NCBI GenBank assembly: GCA_023416575.1 | Contig: JAEZHL010000201.1 | Location: 1 to 6,554, forward strand | DNA: 6,554 nucleotides | Origin: Pseudomonadota bacterium | Lineage (GTDB): Bacteria > Pseudomonadota > Alphaproteobacteria > Rhizobiales > Hyphomicrobiaceae | Reading direction: 5' to 3' | Shown: positions 1 through 5,644 of the stretch, one piece after another | How positions within the stretch are numbered: the stretch's first letter is position 1 | Layout: each line of letters opens with the position of its first letter | Made by a program: the position numbers and the translations under genes | The notes under the pieces: generated by a model | The model's input: the letters and a program-made list of their open reading frames with translations, nothing else | Database searches by the model: none | What the model was told of the DNA's origin: nothing

Positions 1-197
1 CGCCAGCGCGCGAGCACACTCAGGCGGCGTTCCGGATCCATGTTGCTGTCGGCCACGTCGTCCACGGCGCGGCAGAAGGCGTAGACGGAATACATGGCCT
101 CCCGCTTTTCGGCAGGCAGAACGCGCAGCGCAAGGTAGAACGAGCTGGTGGTGGGCGTGCTTTCGAGGTGCGGCTGATAGCTGACTGCAAGGGTCAT
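1..197 (-). CDS. hpnD: Presqualene diphosphate synthase HpnD (partial, N-terminal part)
   Basis: Only the first 65 codons are present; the gene runs off the left edge. HpnD-type enzymes condense two farnesyl diphosphates head to head into presqualene diphosphate, the first committed step to squalene and hopanoids. Seen here: SSFYLALRVLP at residues 18-28, then a Tyr- and Phe-containing helix leading to the first Asp-rich diphosphate/Mg-binding motif DDVAD at residues 46-50, the family hallmark. The start is the ATG at 197, chosen because the protein begins just ahead of the conserved block, a strong GGAGG lies 7 bases upstream, and the ATG overlaps the hpnC stop as ATGA. The overlap implies co-transcription and translational coupling with hpnC. 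The second Asp motif lies outside the window, so HpnD is distinguished from other squalene/phytoene synthases by the N-terminal signature and the hpnABC context. Family identity is firm; the exact reaction rests on family knowledge. Confidence 0.9.
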   Translation of the reverse strand, partial: MTLAVSYQPHLESTPTTSSFYLALRVLPAEKREAMYSVYAFCRAVDDVADSNMDPERRLSVLARW

Positions 198-1078
198 CGC
201 GCCGCCTCCGTTCTCTGGGCAAAAGGCGGACGGCGGCGCACGCGGGCCACGGCCTGACCGAACAGCGCGGAGAGGAGGGCGGCCGCGAAACCCGGTTTGC
301 TGAGGTGCACGCGCTGGCTGAGCGGATCGCGGCGGCTGAGCAGCGCGACGAGCCTGGTGGCGGCCTGCTGGATGGTCGCGATCTCGACCGCGAGGCGCCA
401 ATCGACGACGCTATGTGGCAAGGGCGCGCTCTCATCAATGAGCTTGCCGGTGCGCGTGGCGAGCTCGCTGAGGCAGTCTTGCAGACCTGGGCTTGCCGGG
501 GAGGTGGCGAGGTCGGCGACGGATGCGCCGTGCCGGGCGAGGGCATCGAGCGGAATGTAGACGCGATCGAGCGTCCGGTAATCGGCCCCGCAATCCTGCA
601 GGTGATTGATGACTTGTAACGCTGCGCACAGCGGATCGGAGAGCGCCCAGAGCGATGCCGGCGCACCGTGCACGTCGAGGACGAACCGGCCGACCGGCAT
701 CGCGGAATGCCGGCAGTAATCCATGAGCTCGGACCAGCTTGCATACCGTGACTTGCGCGTGTCGATGCGAAACGCCTCGATGAGCTCGAGGGCATGGATC
801 GGCGACCCGCCATAATGGCTCAGGGCGAGACGCAAGGGCTCGGCATTGGCATTCAGGACAGCGGTTCGCCCCAATAGCGCGGCCTCGAGCCGGTCGAGCC
901 TGGTGCGTTTCTCGGCTGGCGGCAGGCTCGGATCGTCAGCGATATCGTCAGCGGTTCGCACGAAGCGGTAGAAGGCGAGGATCACCGGGCGATGCGCGGG
1001 GCGGATGACCCACGAGGCGACGGGGAAGTTCTCGTCCCGGTGGGTTTTGCCAGATCTATGGTTCGTCGCGTTCATCAT
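194..1078 (-). CDS. hpnC: Hydroxysqualene synthase HpnC
   Basis: A 294-residue protein of the squalene/phytoene synthase family, near the usual length. In the three-enzyme bacterial route, HpnC converts presqualene diphosphate from HpnD into hydroxysqualene, which HpnE reduces to squalene. Visible features are the HpnC-type start SGKTHRDENFPVAS (residues 9-22), the region ILAFYRFVRTADDIAD containing the first Asp-rich motif DDIAD (44-48), YCRHSAMPVGRF (121-132), and the second motif NHLQDCGADY (158-167) with Asp162 and Asp166 for Mg/diphosphate binding. There is no signal peptide, so it is probably cytosolic or peripheral to the membrane. Two adjacent ATGs (1078 and 1075) could start it; the first is taken. 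The start lies 23 bases inside hpnB, and the TGA stop overlaps the hpnD ATG. A G-run about 11 bases upstream is only a weak ribosome site, so coupling to hpnB is likely. The second Asp motif carries Gly-Ala where many HpnC proteins, as I recall them, have Ala-Asp. Confidence 0.93.
   Translation of the reverse strand: MMNATNHRSGKTHRDENFPVASWVIRPAHRPVILAFYRFVRTADDIADDPSLPPAEKRTRLDRLEAALLGRTAVLNANAEPLRLALSHYGGSPIHALELIEAFRIDTRKSRYASWSELMDYCRHSAMPVGRFVLDVHGAPASLWALSDPLCAALQVINHLQDCGADYRTLDRVYIPLDALARHGASVADLATSPASPGLQDCLSELATRTGKLIDESAPLPHSVVDWRLAVEIATIQQAATRLVALLSRRDPLSQRVHLSKPGFAAALLSALFGQAVARVRRRPPFAQRTEAAR
205..209 (-). promoter_or_regulatory. Shine-Dalgarno site of hpnD
   Basis: The minus strand reads GGAGG here, 7 bases before the hpnD ATG at 197, and lies inside the 3' end of hpnC. 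It is the best ribosome site in the minus-strand operon. It supports the ATGA start and suggests hpnD can recruit ribosomes independently as well as by coupling. Confidence 0.75.
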
Positions 1079-2267
1079 GACCAGCGATGCCCCCCGTAGC
1101 CGGAATTGACTGATAGCGTCCCTTCCAGGAGCCGCCGCGCCCCCGCCAGCTTTGTGCCGCCGACTCGAGGGTGAAGGCCGTGAAAAGTGTCGCCGTGAGA
1201 GGTAACGCCGGTGCCCAAAGAAAGCTCACGCCGTAAAAACGGAGCGTCGGCAGAAACATGATGGTCATCAGCGTCCAGGCGATTGCGCCGGCAATCTGGG
1301 TGGCGCCCTGGCCGGCCAGGGTCGCGACAGGCGGCGTCACGTAGACCACCGTCATCGCCAGGACGGTGGCTGCGAGCTGCCGGCGCGAATAGCCAAGCTG
1401 CGCGAACGCAGTCCGCGTCACCATGCGGCGGATATCGTTGAACCTGGGATAAGGCCGAAGACTGACGACGCTGCGCGAATGGCCGAGCCGGATCGGGCCC
1501 CGCCGTTTCAGAAGACGGGCGAGGGCGCAATCGTCGATCAGGGCAGAGCGGATGGCGCCGAGCCCGCCCGCGCCTTCGAGGGCTGCGCGGCGGACCAGCA
1601 TACAGCCCCCCGCGGCGGCGGCGGTCGTGCGGTCGGCGCGGTTGACCCAGGAGAAGGGGTAGAGCTTCTGGAAGAAGAAGACGAACGCCGGAATGAGCAT
1701 GCGCTCGGGCAGGCTCTCGCATCGCAGTTTGGCCAAGAGGGAGACGAGAGCCGCGCGATCGGATTCGGCGCAGCTGACGAGCTGCTCGACGACGTGCGGG
1801 GCCAGCACGATGTCGGCATCGACGAAGAGAATGTATTCGGGGGCGGGTTCGGATCGGGTCGCGTGCTGGAGCCCCTGCTGCATGGCCCAGAGCTTGCCGG
1901 TCCATCCGGGCGGCAGAGGATCACCGCGGAGCACGACGATTCGTTCGGTGGCCTTGGCCGCTCGGGCAGCCCGCTCCACGACAGCCGCGGTCCCGTCTGT
2001 GCTCTGGTCATCGACCACAATGAGCGACAGGGGACCGCTGTAGGTCTGGCCGAGGATTGCCGTTATGGTCTTTCCGACGGTCTCATGCTCGTTGCGCGCC
2101 GGAACGATCGCGGTGACAGCGGGCAGGGGGCCGCGATCCTCATCCGGCTGGCAGTGTGTCCTGGCGATCGCGTCGTCCGTGATATGCGCGCGCCAGAACC
2201 CGCCACGGCCGATGAGAAGGTAGATCCAGGTGACGAGCGCTATGCTTGCGACTGCGAACGCGATCAT
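1056..2267 (-). CDS. hpnB: Hopanoid biosynthesis-associated membrane glycosyltransferase HpnB
   Basis: A 403-residue family 2 (GT-A fold) glycosyltransferase of the HpnB type. Order of features: an N-terminal membrane segment (about residues 2-20), IVPARNE (54-60), nucleotide-sugar-binding VVDDQSTDGT (84-93), the metal-binding VDAD (DXD, 149-152), GGCML (220-224), the acceptor/base region IDDCALARLLKR (244-255), then three hydrophobic segments at about 298-318, 322-341 and 347-368, and the conserved tail RGxxWKGRYQS (377-387). This predicts a cytoplasmic catalytic domain anchored in the inner membrane. The family sits in hopanoid operons and is presumed to modify the hopanoid side chain, but its donor and acceptor are not settled, so the substrate is left open. 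The same frame is open further upstream to 2444, but the ATG at 2267 is preferred: it begins the membrane segment directly and forms a 4-base ATGA overlap with the hpnA stop. The stop is TAG, 23 bases inside hpnC. Confidence 0.92.
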   Translation of the reverse strand: MIAFAVASIALVTWIYLLIGRGGFWRAHITDDAIARTHCQPDEDRGPLPAVTAIVPARNEHETVGKTITAILGQTYSGPLSLIVVDDQSTDGTAAVVERAARAAKATERIVVLRGDPLPPGWTGKLWAMQQGLQHATRSEPAPEYILFVDADIVLAPHVVEQLVSCAESDRAALVSLLAKLRCESLPERMLIPAFVFFFQKLYPFSWVNRADRTTAAAAGGCMLVRRAALEGAGGLGAIRSALIDDCALARLLKRRGPIRLGHSRSVVSLRPYPRFNDIRRMVTRTAFAQLGYSRRQLAATVLAMTVVYVTPPVATLAGQGATQIAGAIAWTLMTIMFLPTLRFYGVSFLWAPALPLTATLFTAFTLESAAQSWRGRGGSWKGRYQSIPATGGIAGHDERDEP

Positions 2268-3322
2268 CGGATCAGCCCGTCCGCTGCGAACCAGGAAATC
2301 GCGTCCGCCAATGCCTCGGTATATGGCCGCGAGCGATAGCCGAGCTCGGCGTGCGCCTTGGCATCGCTGTAAAACATGCGCTGCCGTGACAAGCGCAGCC
2401 CCTCCCGCGTGATGAACGGATCGCGACCCGTCATGCGTGCCCACATCTCGGAAGCGACAGCAGCCGGGTAAACGGCAGCGTGCGGAATGTTGATCCGCGG
2501 CGGTCGCCGGCCCATCAGCTTCGCGATCACGCCCAGGATCTCGGAGAGCTGGACGTTTTCGCCGCCGAGGATGTAGCGCTCTCCGACGCGGCCCGTGCGC
2601 AGTGCGAGCAGGTGCCCGTGAGCCACGTCATCGACATGCGCGACGTTAAGGCCGGTTTCGACATATCCGGGCATGCGGCCACGCGCGGCCTCGAGTACCA
2701 GCCGGCCGGTTGGCGTCGGCCGGACGTCGCCGGGGCCGACCGGCGTGCTCGGATTGACGATGACGGCGGGCAGGTTCTCGTCTGCCACCATGCGCTCGAC
2801 CAGCCGTTCAGCGATGATCTTGCTGCGCTTGTACGGCCCGATCCCGTGTCCGGGCTCCGCCCTGCGGCTCTCGTCGGACGGCGCGCCGTTCTGCGTTGGC
2901 GCGATGGTCGCCACGCTGCTGGTGTAGACGATGCGCTCGATGCCGGCCCGGAGAGCGGCTTCCATGACGATGCGCGTGCCCTCGACGTTCGTGCGCGTGA
3001 TGGCTTCGGGATTGCGGGCCCACAGGCGGTAGTCCGCGGCTGCGTGCACGAGATAGCGCACACCCTCGAGCGCCCGGTCGACGGTCGCGGGATCGAGAAT
3101 GTCGCCCTGCCGCACCGTCACCACGTGGCCGGCGAGATTGGCACGGTTGCTGCCGGGGCGGACCAGGGCGTGCGTGGTGAAACCGGCCCGTGCCAGGGCA
3201 CGGACGACCGCACCACCGACAAGGCCGGTGGCGCCTGTCACGAGAACGGTTCCAAGCTTGCTGTCGCTCTTGGCGGGTCCTCCGTCCGCATTCGACTGAT
3301 CGGAGTGCGGGGCCTCTCTCAT
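2264..3322 (-). CDS. hpnA: Hopanoid-associated NAD-dependent epimerase/dehydratase HpnA
   Basis: A 352-residue extended short-chain dehydrogenase/reductase of the HpnA type. Visible features are the Rossmann dinucleotide-binding motif TGATGLVGG (residues 29-37, GxxGxxG), the segment LVHAAADYRLWARNP (91-105) typical of this group, TSSVATI (134-140) with the catalytic Ser, and the catalytic YKRSK (Tyr164, Lys168). NPSTPVGPGDVRPTPTG (190-206) and NVAHVDDVAHGH (226-237) follow as substrate-side conserved blocks. HpnA occurs at the head of hopanoid operons (e.g. Zymomonas); it is called a sugar epimerase, but its substrate is not established. About 24 residues precede the first beta strand (LGTVLVTGATG), a low-complexity, polar extension longer than usual. 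The ATG at 3322 is the only good start: the frame is open to 3460, but that part lies inside dxs. No strong ribosome site is seen. It begins 28 bases after the dxs stop, and its TGA overlaps the hpnB ATG. Confidence 0.92.
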   Translation of the reverse strand: MREAPHSDQSNADGGPAKSDSKLGTVLVTGATGLVGGAVVRALARAGFTTHALVRPGSNRANLAGHVVTVRQGDILDPATVDRALEGVRYLVHAAADYRLWARNPEAITRTNVEGTRIVMEAALRAGIERIVYTSSVATIAPTQNGAPSDESRRAEPGHGIGPYKRSKIIAERLVERMVADENLPAVIVNPSTPVGPGDVRPTPTGRLVLEAARGRMPGYVETGLNVAHVDDVAHGHLLALRTGRVGERYILGGENVQLSEILGVIAKLMGRRPPRINIPHAAVYPAAVASEMWARMTGRDPFITREGLRLSRQRMFYSDAKAHAELGYRSRPYTEALADAISWFAADGLIR

Positions 3323-3354
3323 CGCTGGGTCTCGTCCGGGCGGCGACCCGTCAT
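3319..3354 (-). other. 11-codon bridging frame between dxs and hpnA
   Basis: A mini reading frame (MTGRRPDETQR) fills the dxs-hpnA gap. Its ATG overlaps the dxs TGA as ATGA (3354-3351), and its own TGA overlaps the hpnA ATG as ATGA (3322-3319). It is in a different frame from hpnA. The arrangement would let ribosomes finishing dxs restart and be delivered to hpnA, matching the ATGA couplings elsewhere in the operon. No conserved peptide is recognised and its own ribosome site is weak, so it is more likely a coupling device, or chance, than a functional protein. Confidence 0.35.
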
Positions 3355-5297
3355 GCCCGTGATGCCGTCGCGGCGAACCACGGCGCGCCGGCGGCCAGAT
3401 CTGCCTGGCTCTCCGGCCTGCCGAGAGCCGCCATGGCCGTGCGAACGATGCCGGATGCATTCAGCCCCGCCGTTTCGTACATCGCCTCGGGCTTGTCGTG
3501 GTCGATGAAGCAATCGGGAAGCACCATCGTGCGCACCTTGAGGCCGCTATCGAGCATTCCGGCAGAGGCGAGGTACTGCAGGACGTGGGAGCCGAATCCG
3601 CCGACCGCGCCCTCCTCGACGGTCACCAGCACCGCGTGCTCGCGCGCCAGCAGCCGGATCAGATCCGTATCGAGGGGCTTGGCGAAGCGGGCATCGACGA
3701 CGGTCGTCGGCAGCCCGAAGCTCGCAAGCTCGTCGGCGGCGCGCAGGCATTCGGGCAGCCGTGCGCCATAGGACAGCAGCGCGACCGAAGTGCCTTCACG
3801 GACGATGCGTCCCTTGCCGATATCGAGCGGCTGGAACGGGTCGGGAAGCGCAATGCCGCTGCCTTCGCCGCGCGGATAGCGGACCGCGGAGGGGCCGTCA
3901 TCGATAAGGGCGGCGGTTCCGAGCATCCGGACGAGCTCCGCTTCGTCGGCCGCGGCCATCAGGGTGAAGCCCGGCAGGCAACCGAGGTACGCCACGTCGA
4001 ACGAGCCGGCATGGGTCGGACCATCGGCGCCGACGAGGCCGGCCCGGTCGATGGCGAACCGAACGGGAAGCTTCTGAATGGCGACGTCGTGCACGACCTG
4101 ATCGTAGGCGCGCTGCAGGAAGGTCGAGTAGATCGCCGCGAACGGCCGATAGCCTTCAGTTGCCAATCCGGCGGCAAAGGTGACGGCGTGCTGCTCGGCA
4201 ATTCCGACATCGAAGCAGCGCTGCGGGAATTTCGACCCGAAAAGATCGAGCCCGGTCCCAGATGGCATCGCTGCTGTTATCGCGACGATCTTGTCGTCGC
4301 GCTCGGCGAGTTTGATCAAAGTTTCGGCGAAAACTTTTGTATAGCTGGGTGCGCTCGGGCGGCCCTTTTCCTGCGCGCCGGTGATGACGTTGAATCGGTT
4401 GACGCCGTGGTATTTGTCGGCCGAGTTCTCGGCGGGAACGTAGCCCTTTCCCTTCTTGGTGACGACGTGCACCAGAATCGGGCCTTCCTTCGCATCCCGG
4501 ATATTCCTCAGAACCGGGAGCAGGTGGTCGAAGTTATGACCATCCACCGGGCCGACGTAATAGAAGCCCAGTTCCTCGAACAGGGTGCCGCCGGTCCAGA
4601 AACTGCGGGTGAACTCTTCGACCCGGGCGGCCCTGCGCTGCCAGGCGCGCGGCATGTTATCGACGAGCCGCTTCAGCCGGCCGCGCACCTGACGATAGGC
4701 GCTGCTCGAGATGAGCCGCGCCAGATGCGCGCTCAGGGCGCCGACGGGCGGCGCGATCGACATATTGTTGTCATTGAGAATGACGATGAGGCGGGAATCC
4801 ATCGCGCCGGCATTGTTCATGGCCTCGTACGCCATGCCCGCGCTCATTGCACCATCACCGATGACGCAAATGACATTGTGGCTTTTGCCGGCGAGATCAC
4901 GCGCAACCGCCATGCCCAATCCGGCCGAAATAGATGTCGAGGAATGCGCGGCGCCGAACGGGTCGTACTCACTTTCGGCGCGCTTGGTGAAGCCGGAGAG
5001 GCCGCCGCCCTGCCGCAGGGTGCGGATGCGATCCCGCCGGCCGGTCAGGATCTTATGGGGATAGCTCTGATGACCGACATCCCAGATCAGCCGGTCACGG
5101 GGCGTATCGAAGACCTTGTGGAGGGCGAGGGTCAGCTCGATGACGCCGAGTCCGGCTCCGAGATGACCTCCTGTCACGGAAACGGCGTGGATCGTTTCCG
5201 TCCGCAACTCGTCAGCCAATGCGGTCAAGTCGTCATCGGCGATTCCACGAAGATCGGCCAGGGAACGGATTTGATCCAGGAGAGGAGTATCTGGCAT
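3351..5297 (-). CDS. dxs: 1-deoxy-D-xylulose-5-phosphate synthase
   Basis: A 648-residue thiamine-diphosphate enzyme that joins pyruvate and glyceraldehyde 3-phosphate into DXP, the entry and main control step of the cytosolic MEP isoprenoid pathway. Visible features are TGGHLGAGLG (residues 42-51, active-site His45), DVGHQSYPHK (73-82), GAAHSSTS (115-122, His118), the ThDP/Mg motif GDGAMSAG (147-154) through NDNN (175-178), DKYHGVNRF (294-302), the catalytic glutamate motif GIAEQHAV (365-372, Glu368), and GLVGADGPTHAG (420-431) with Asp425 and His429, followed by the C-terminal transketolase domain (VDARFAKPLD, about 534-543; VTVEEGAVGGFGSHV, about 558-572). All expected catalytic residues are present, so it should be active. 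It is somewhat longer than E. coli Dxs (620), partly from a C-terminal tail of about 20 residues. The start is ATG 5297; an in-frame TTG at 5303 sits about 5 bases after a weak AGG and is an alternative. It is first in the operon, presumably raising precursor supply for hopanoids. Confidence 0.97.
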   Translation of the reverse strand: MPDTPLLDQIRSLADLRGIADDDLTALADELRTETIHAVSVTGGHLGAGLGVIELTLALHKVFDTPRDRLIWDVGHQSYPHKILTGRRDRIRTLRQGGGLSGFTKRAESEYDPFGAAHSSTSISAGLGMAVARDLAGKSHNVICVIGDGAMSAGMAYEAMNNAGAMDSRLIVILNDNNMSIAPPVGALSAHLARLISSSAYRQVRGRLKRLVDNMPRAWQRRAARVEEFTRSFWTGGTLFEELGFYYVGPVDGHNFDHLLPVLRNIRDAKEGPILVHVVTKKGKGYVPAENSADKYHGVNRFNVITGAQEKGRPSAPSYTKVFAETLIKLAERDDKIVAITAAMPSGTGLDLFGSKFPQRCFDVGIAEQHAVTFAAGLATEGYRPFAAIYSTFLQRAYDQVVHDVAIQKLPVRFAIDRAGLVGADGPTHAGSFDVAYLGCLPGFTLMAAADEAELVRMLGTAALIDDGPSAVRYPRGEGSGIALPDPFQPLDIGKGRIVREGTSVALLSYGARLPECLRAADELASFGLPTTVVDARFAKPLDTDLIRLLAREHAVLVTVEEGAVGGFGSHVLQYLASAGMLDSGLKVRTMVLPDCFIDHDKPEAMYETAGLNASGIVRTAMAALGRPESQADLAAGAPWFAATASRA

Positions 5298-5486
5298 GAG
5301 CAAAGGCGCCTGTCGGAGGAATTCGTGTCACCTCGGTGCCGCCTCGCAAACAGAAGGGCGGCCTAGCGCATTAAACGTCGGCTCACTGGATTGGTTCGCA
5401 CGCTGATACAAGCTCGGATCGAATTTATGCCTATTGCTGAATTACCGTGGGGCGCGAGCAGGCGGCAGGCCGCTTCGGATAAGGCT

Positions 5487-5493
5487 AGGCAAG
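5487..5493 (+). repeat. Extra copy of the palindrome half-site
   Basis: AGGCAAG here repeats the left half of the 5521-5538 palindrome (AGGCAAG at 5522-5528), exactly 35 bases upstream in the same orientation. It could be an auxiliary binding half-site or chance; seven bases alone are weak evidence. Confidence 0.25.
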
Positions 5494-5520
5494 TGGTCCG
5501 ATATCTATCCCAAAACTGAG

Positions 5521-5538
5521 CAGGCAAGCGCTTGCCTG
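5521..5538. promoter_or_regulatory. Perfect 18-bp palindrome, candidate LacI-family operator
   Basis: The sequence CAGGCAAGCGCTTGCCTG equals its own reverse complement over all 18 bases and centres on CpG. Its inner 12 bases fit GnAAnCGnTTnC, the core shared by many LacI-family operators (for example PurR and GalR sites). It lies 106 bases before the transferase ATG and 223 bases before the dxs ATG. On the minus strand its CTTGCC half would be the -35 of the weak candidate promoter for the dxs-hpn operon, so a bound dimer could block that promoter. The palindrome is seen directly; regulator identity and function are inferred, and no regulator gene is in the window. Confidence 0.5.
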
Positions 5539-5629
5539 ATGAATGTCGTTCGGAACGCGGGGTGTTGTTCCTCGCCCTCAAGCGCGGCTATGAAGCGCTC
5601 GGGGCCTCGCTCGCTCCGATGATCGAATT

Positions 5630-5638
5630 GGAAGGAAG
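5630..5638 (+). promoter_or_regulatory. Shine-Dalgarno site of the GGT-family gene
   Basis: The purine run GGAAGGAAG contains AGGA 8 bases before ATG 5645. It decides the start: in-frame ATGs at 5660 and later lack such a site, and the frame has a stop at 5591-5593 upstream. Confidence 0.7.
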
Positions 5639-5644
5639 TTGGCG

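Larger units (their letters stand above)
5298..5644. promoter_or_regulatory. Divergent intergenic region between dxs and the GGT-family gene
   Basis: This 347-base stretch must hold the promoters for the leftward dxs-hpn operon and the rightward transferase gene. Its middle (about 5370-5445) is visibly richer in A and T than the flanking genes. I see no convincing sigma-70 promoter pair on the plus strand. On the minus strand the best weak candidate is CTTGCC (5528-5523), a 17-base spacer, then GATATC (5505-5500), which matches only half of a -10 consensus. Further contents are an 18-bp palindrome (5521-5538), an extra half-site (5487-5493), an orphan coding-like frame reaching the transferase start, and an 8-bp palindrome AGGCGCCT (5304-5311) just before dxs. 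No tRNA, riboswitch or terminator hairpin was recognised. Confidence 0.7.

Noticed and set aside
1479..2339. A 286-codon plus-strand frame antisense to hpnB
   Set aside because: Low-complexity peptide with no recognisable motif; explained by GC bias opposite a well-supported gene.
2268..2444. Upstream extension of hpnB by 59 residues
   Set aside because: It would lie entirely inside hpnA in another frame, with no family similarity, whereas ATG 2267 starts at the membrane segment and forms ATGA with the hpnA stop.
3323..3460. Upstream extension of hpnA by 46 residues
   Set aside because: It would overlap the dxs 3' end with a basic, compositionally biased peptide; ATG 3322 is adequate.
2480..3508. 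A 342-codon plus-strand frame antisense to hpnA
   Set aside because: Same explanation: antisense shadow of a gene with a clear Rossmann fold and catalytic YxxxK.
3498..5366. A 622-codon plus-strand open frame covering almost all of dxs in antisense
   Set aside because: Its codons lie exactly opposite dxs codons, where a stop needs TTA, CTA or TCA in the sense gene, all rare in GC-rich coding sequence. The peptide resembles no protein and dxs is certain.
5315..5366. Plus-strand GGAGGA followed by GTG at 5325
   Set aside because: The frame ends after 13 codons at TAG with no recognisable product, and it points away from dxs; probably chance.
5531..5559. Plus-strand promoter for the transferase with CTTGCC (5531-5536) as -35
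   Set aside because: No acceptable -10 hexamer is found 16 to 18 bases downstream (AACGCG or similar).
5363..5622. Other frames of 62 and 72 codons in the intergenic region
   Set aside because: They show no conserved motif, no ribosome site and no coding-like third positions.
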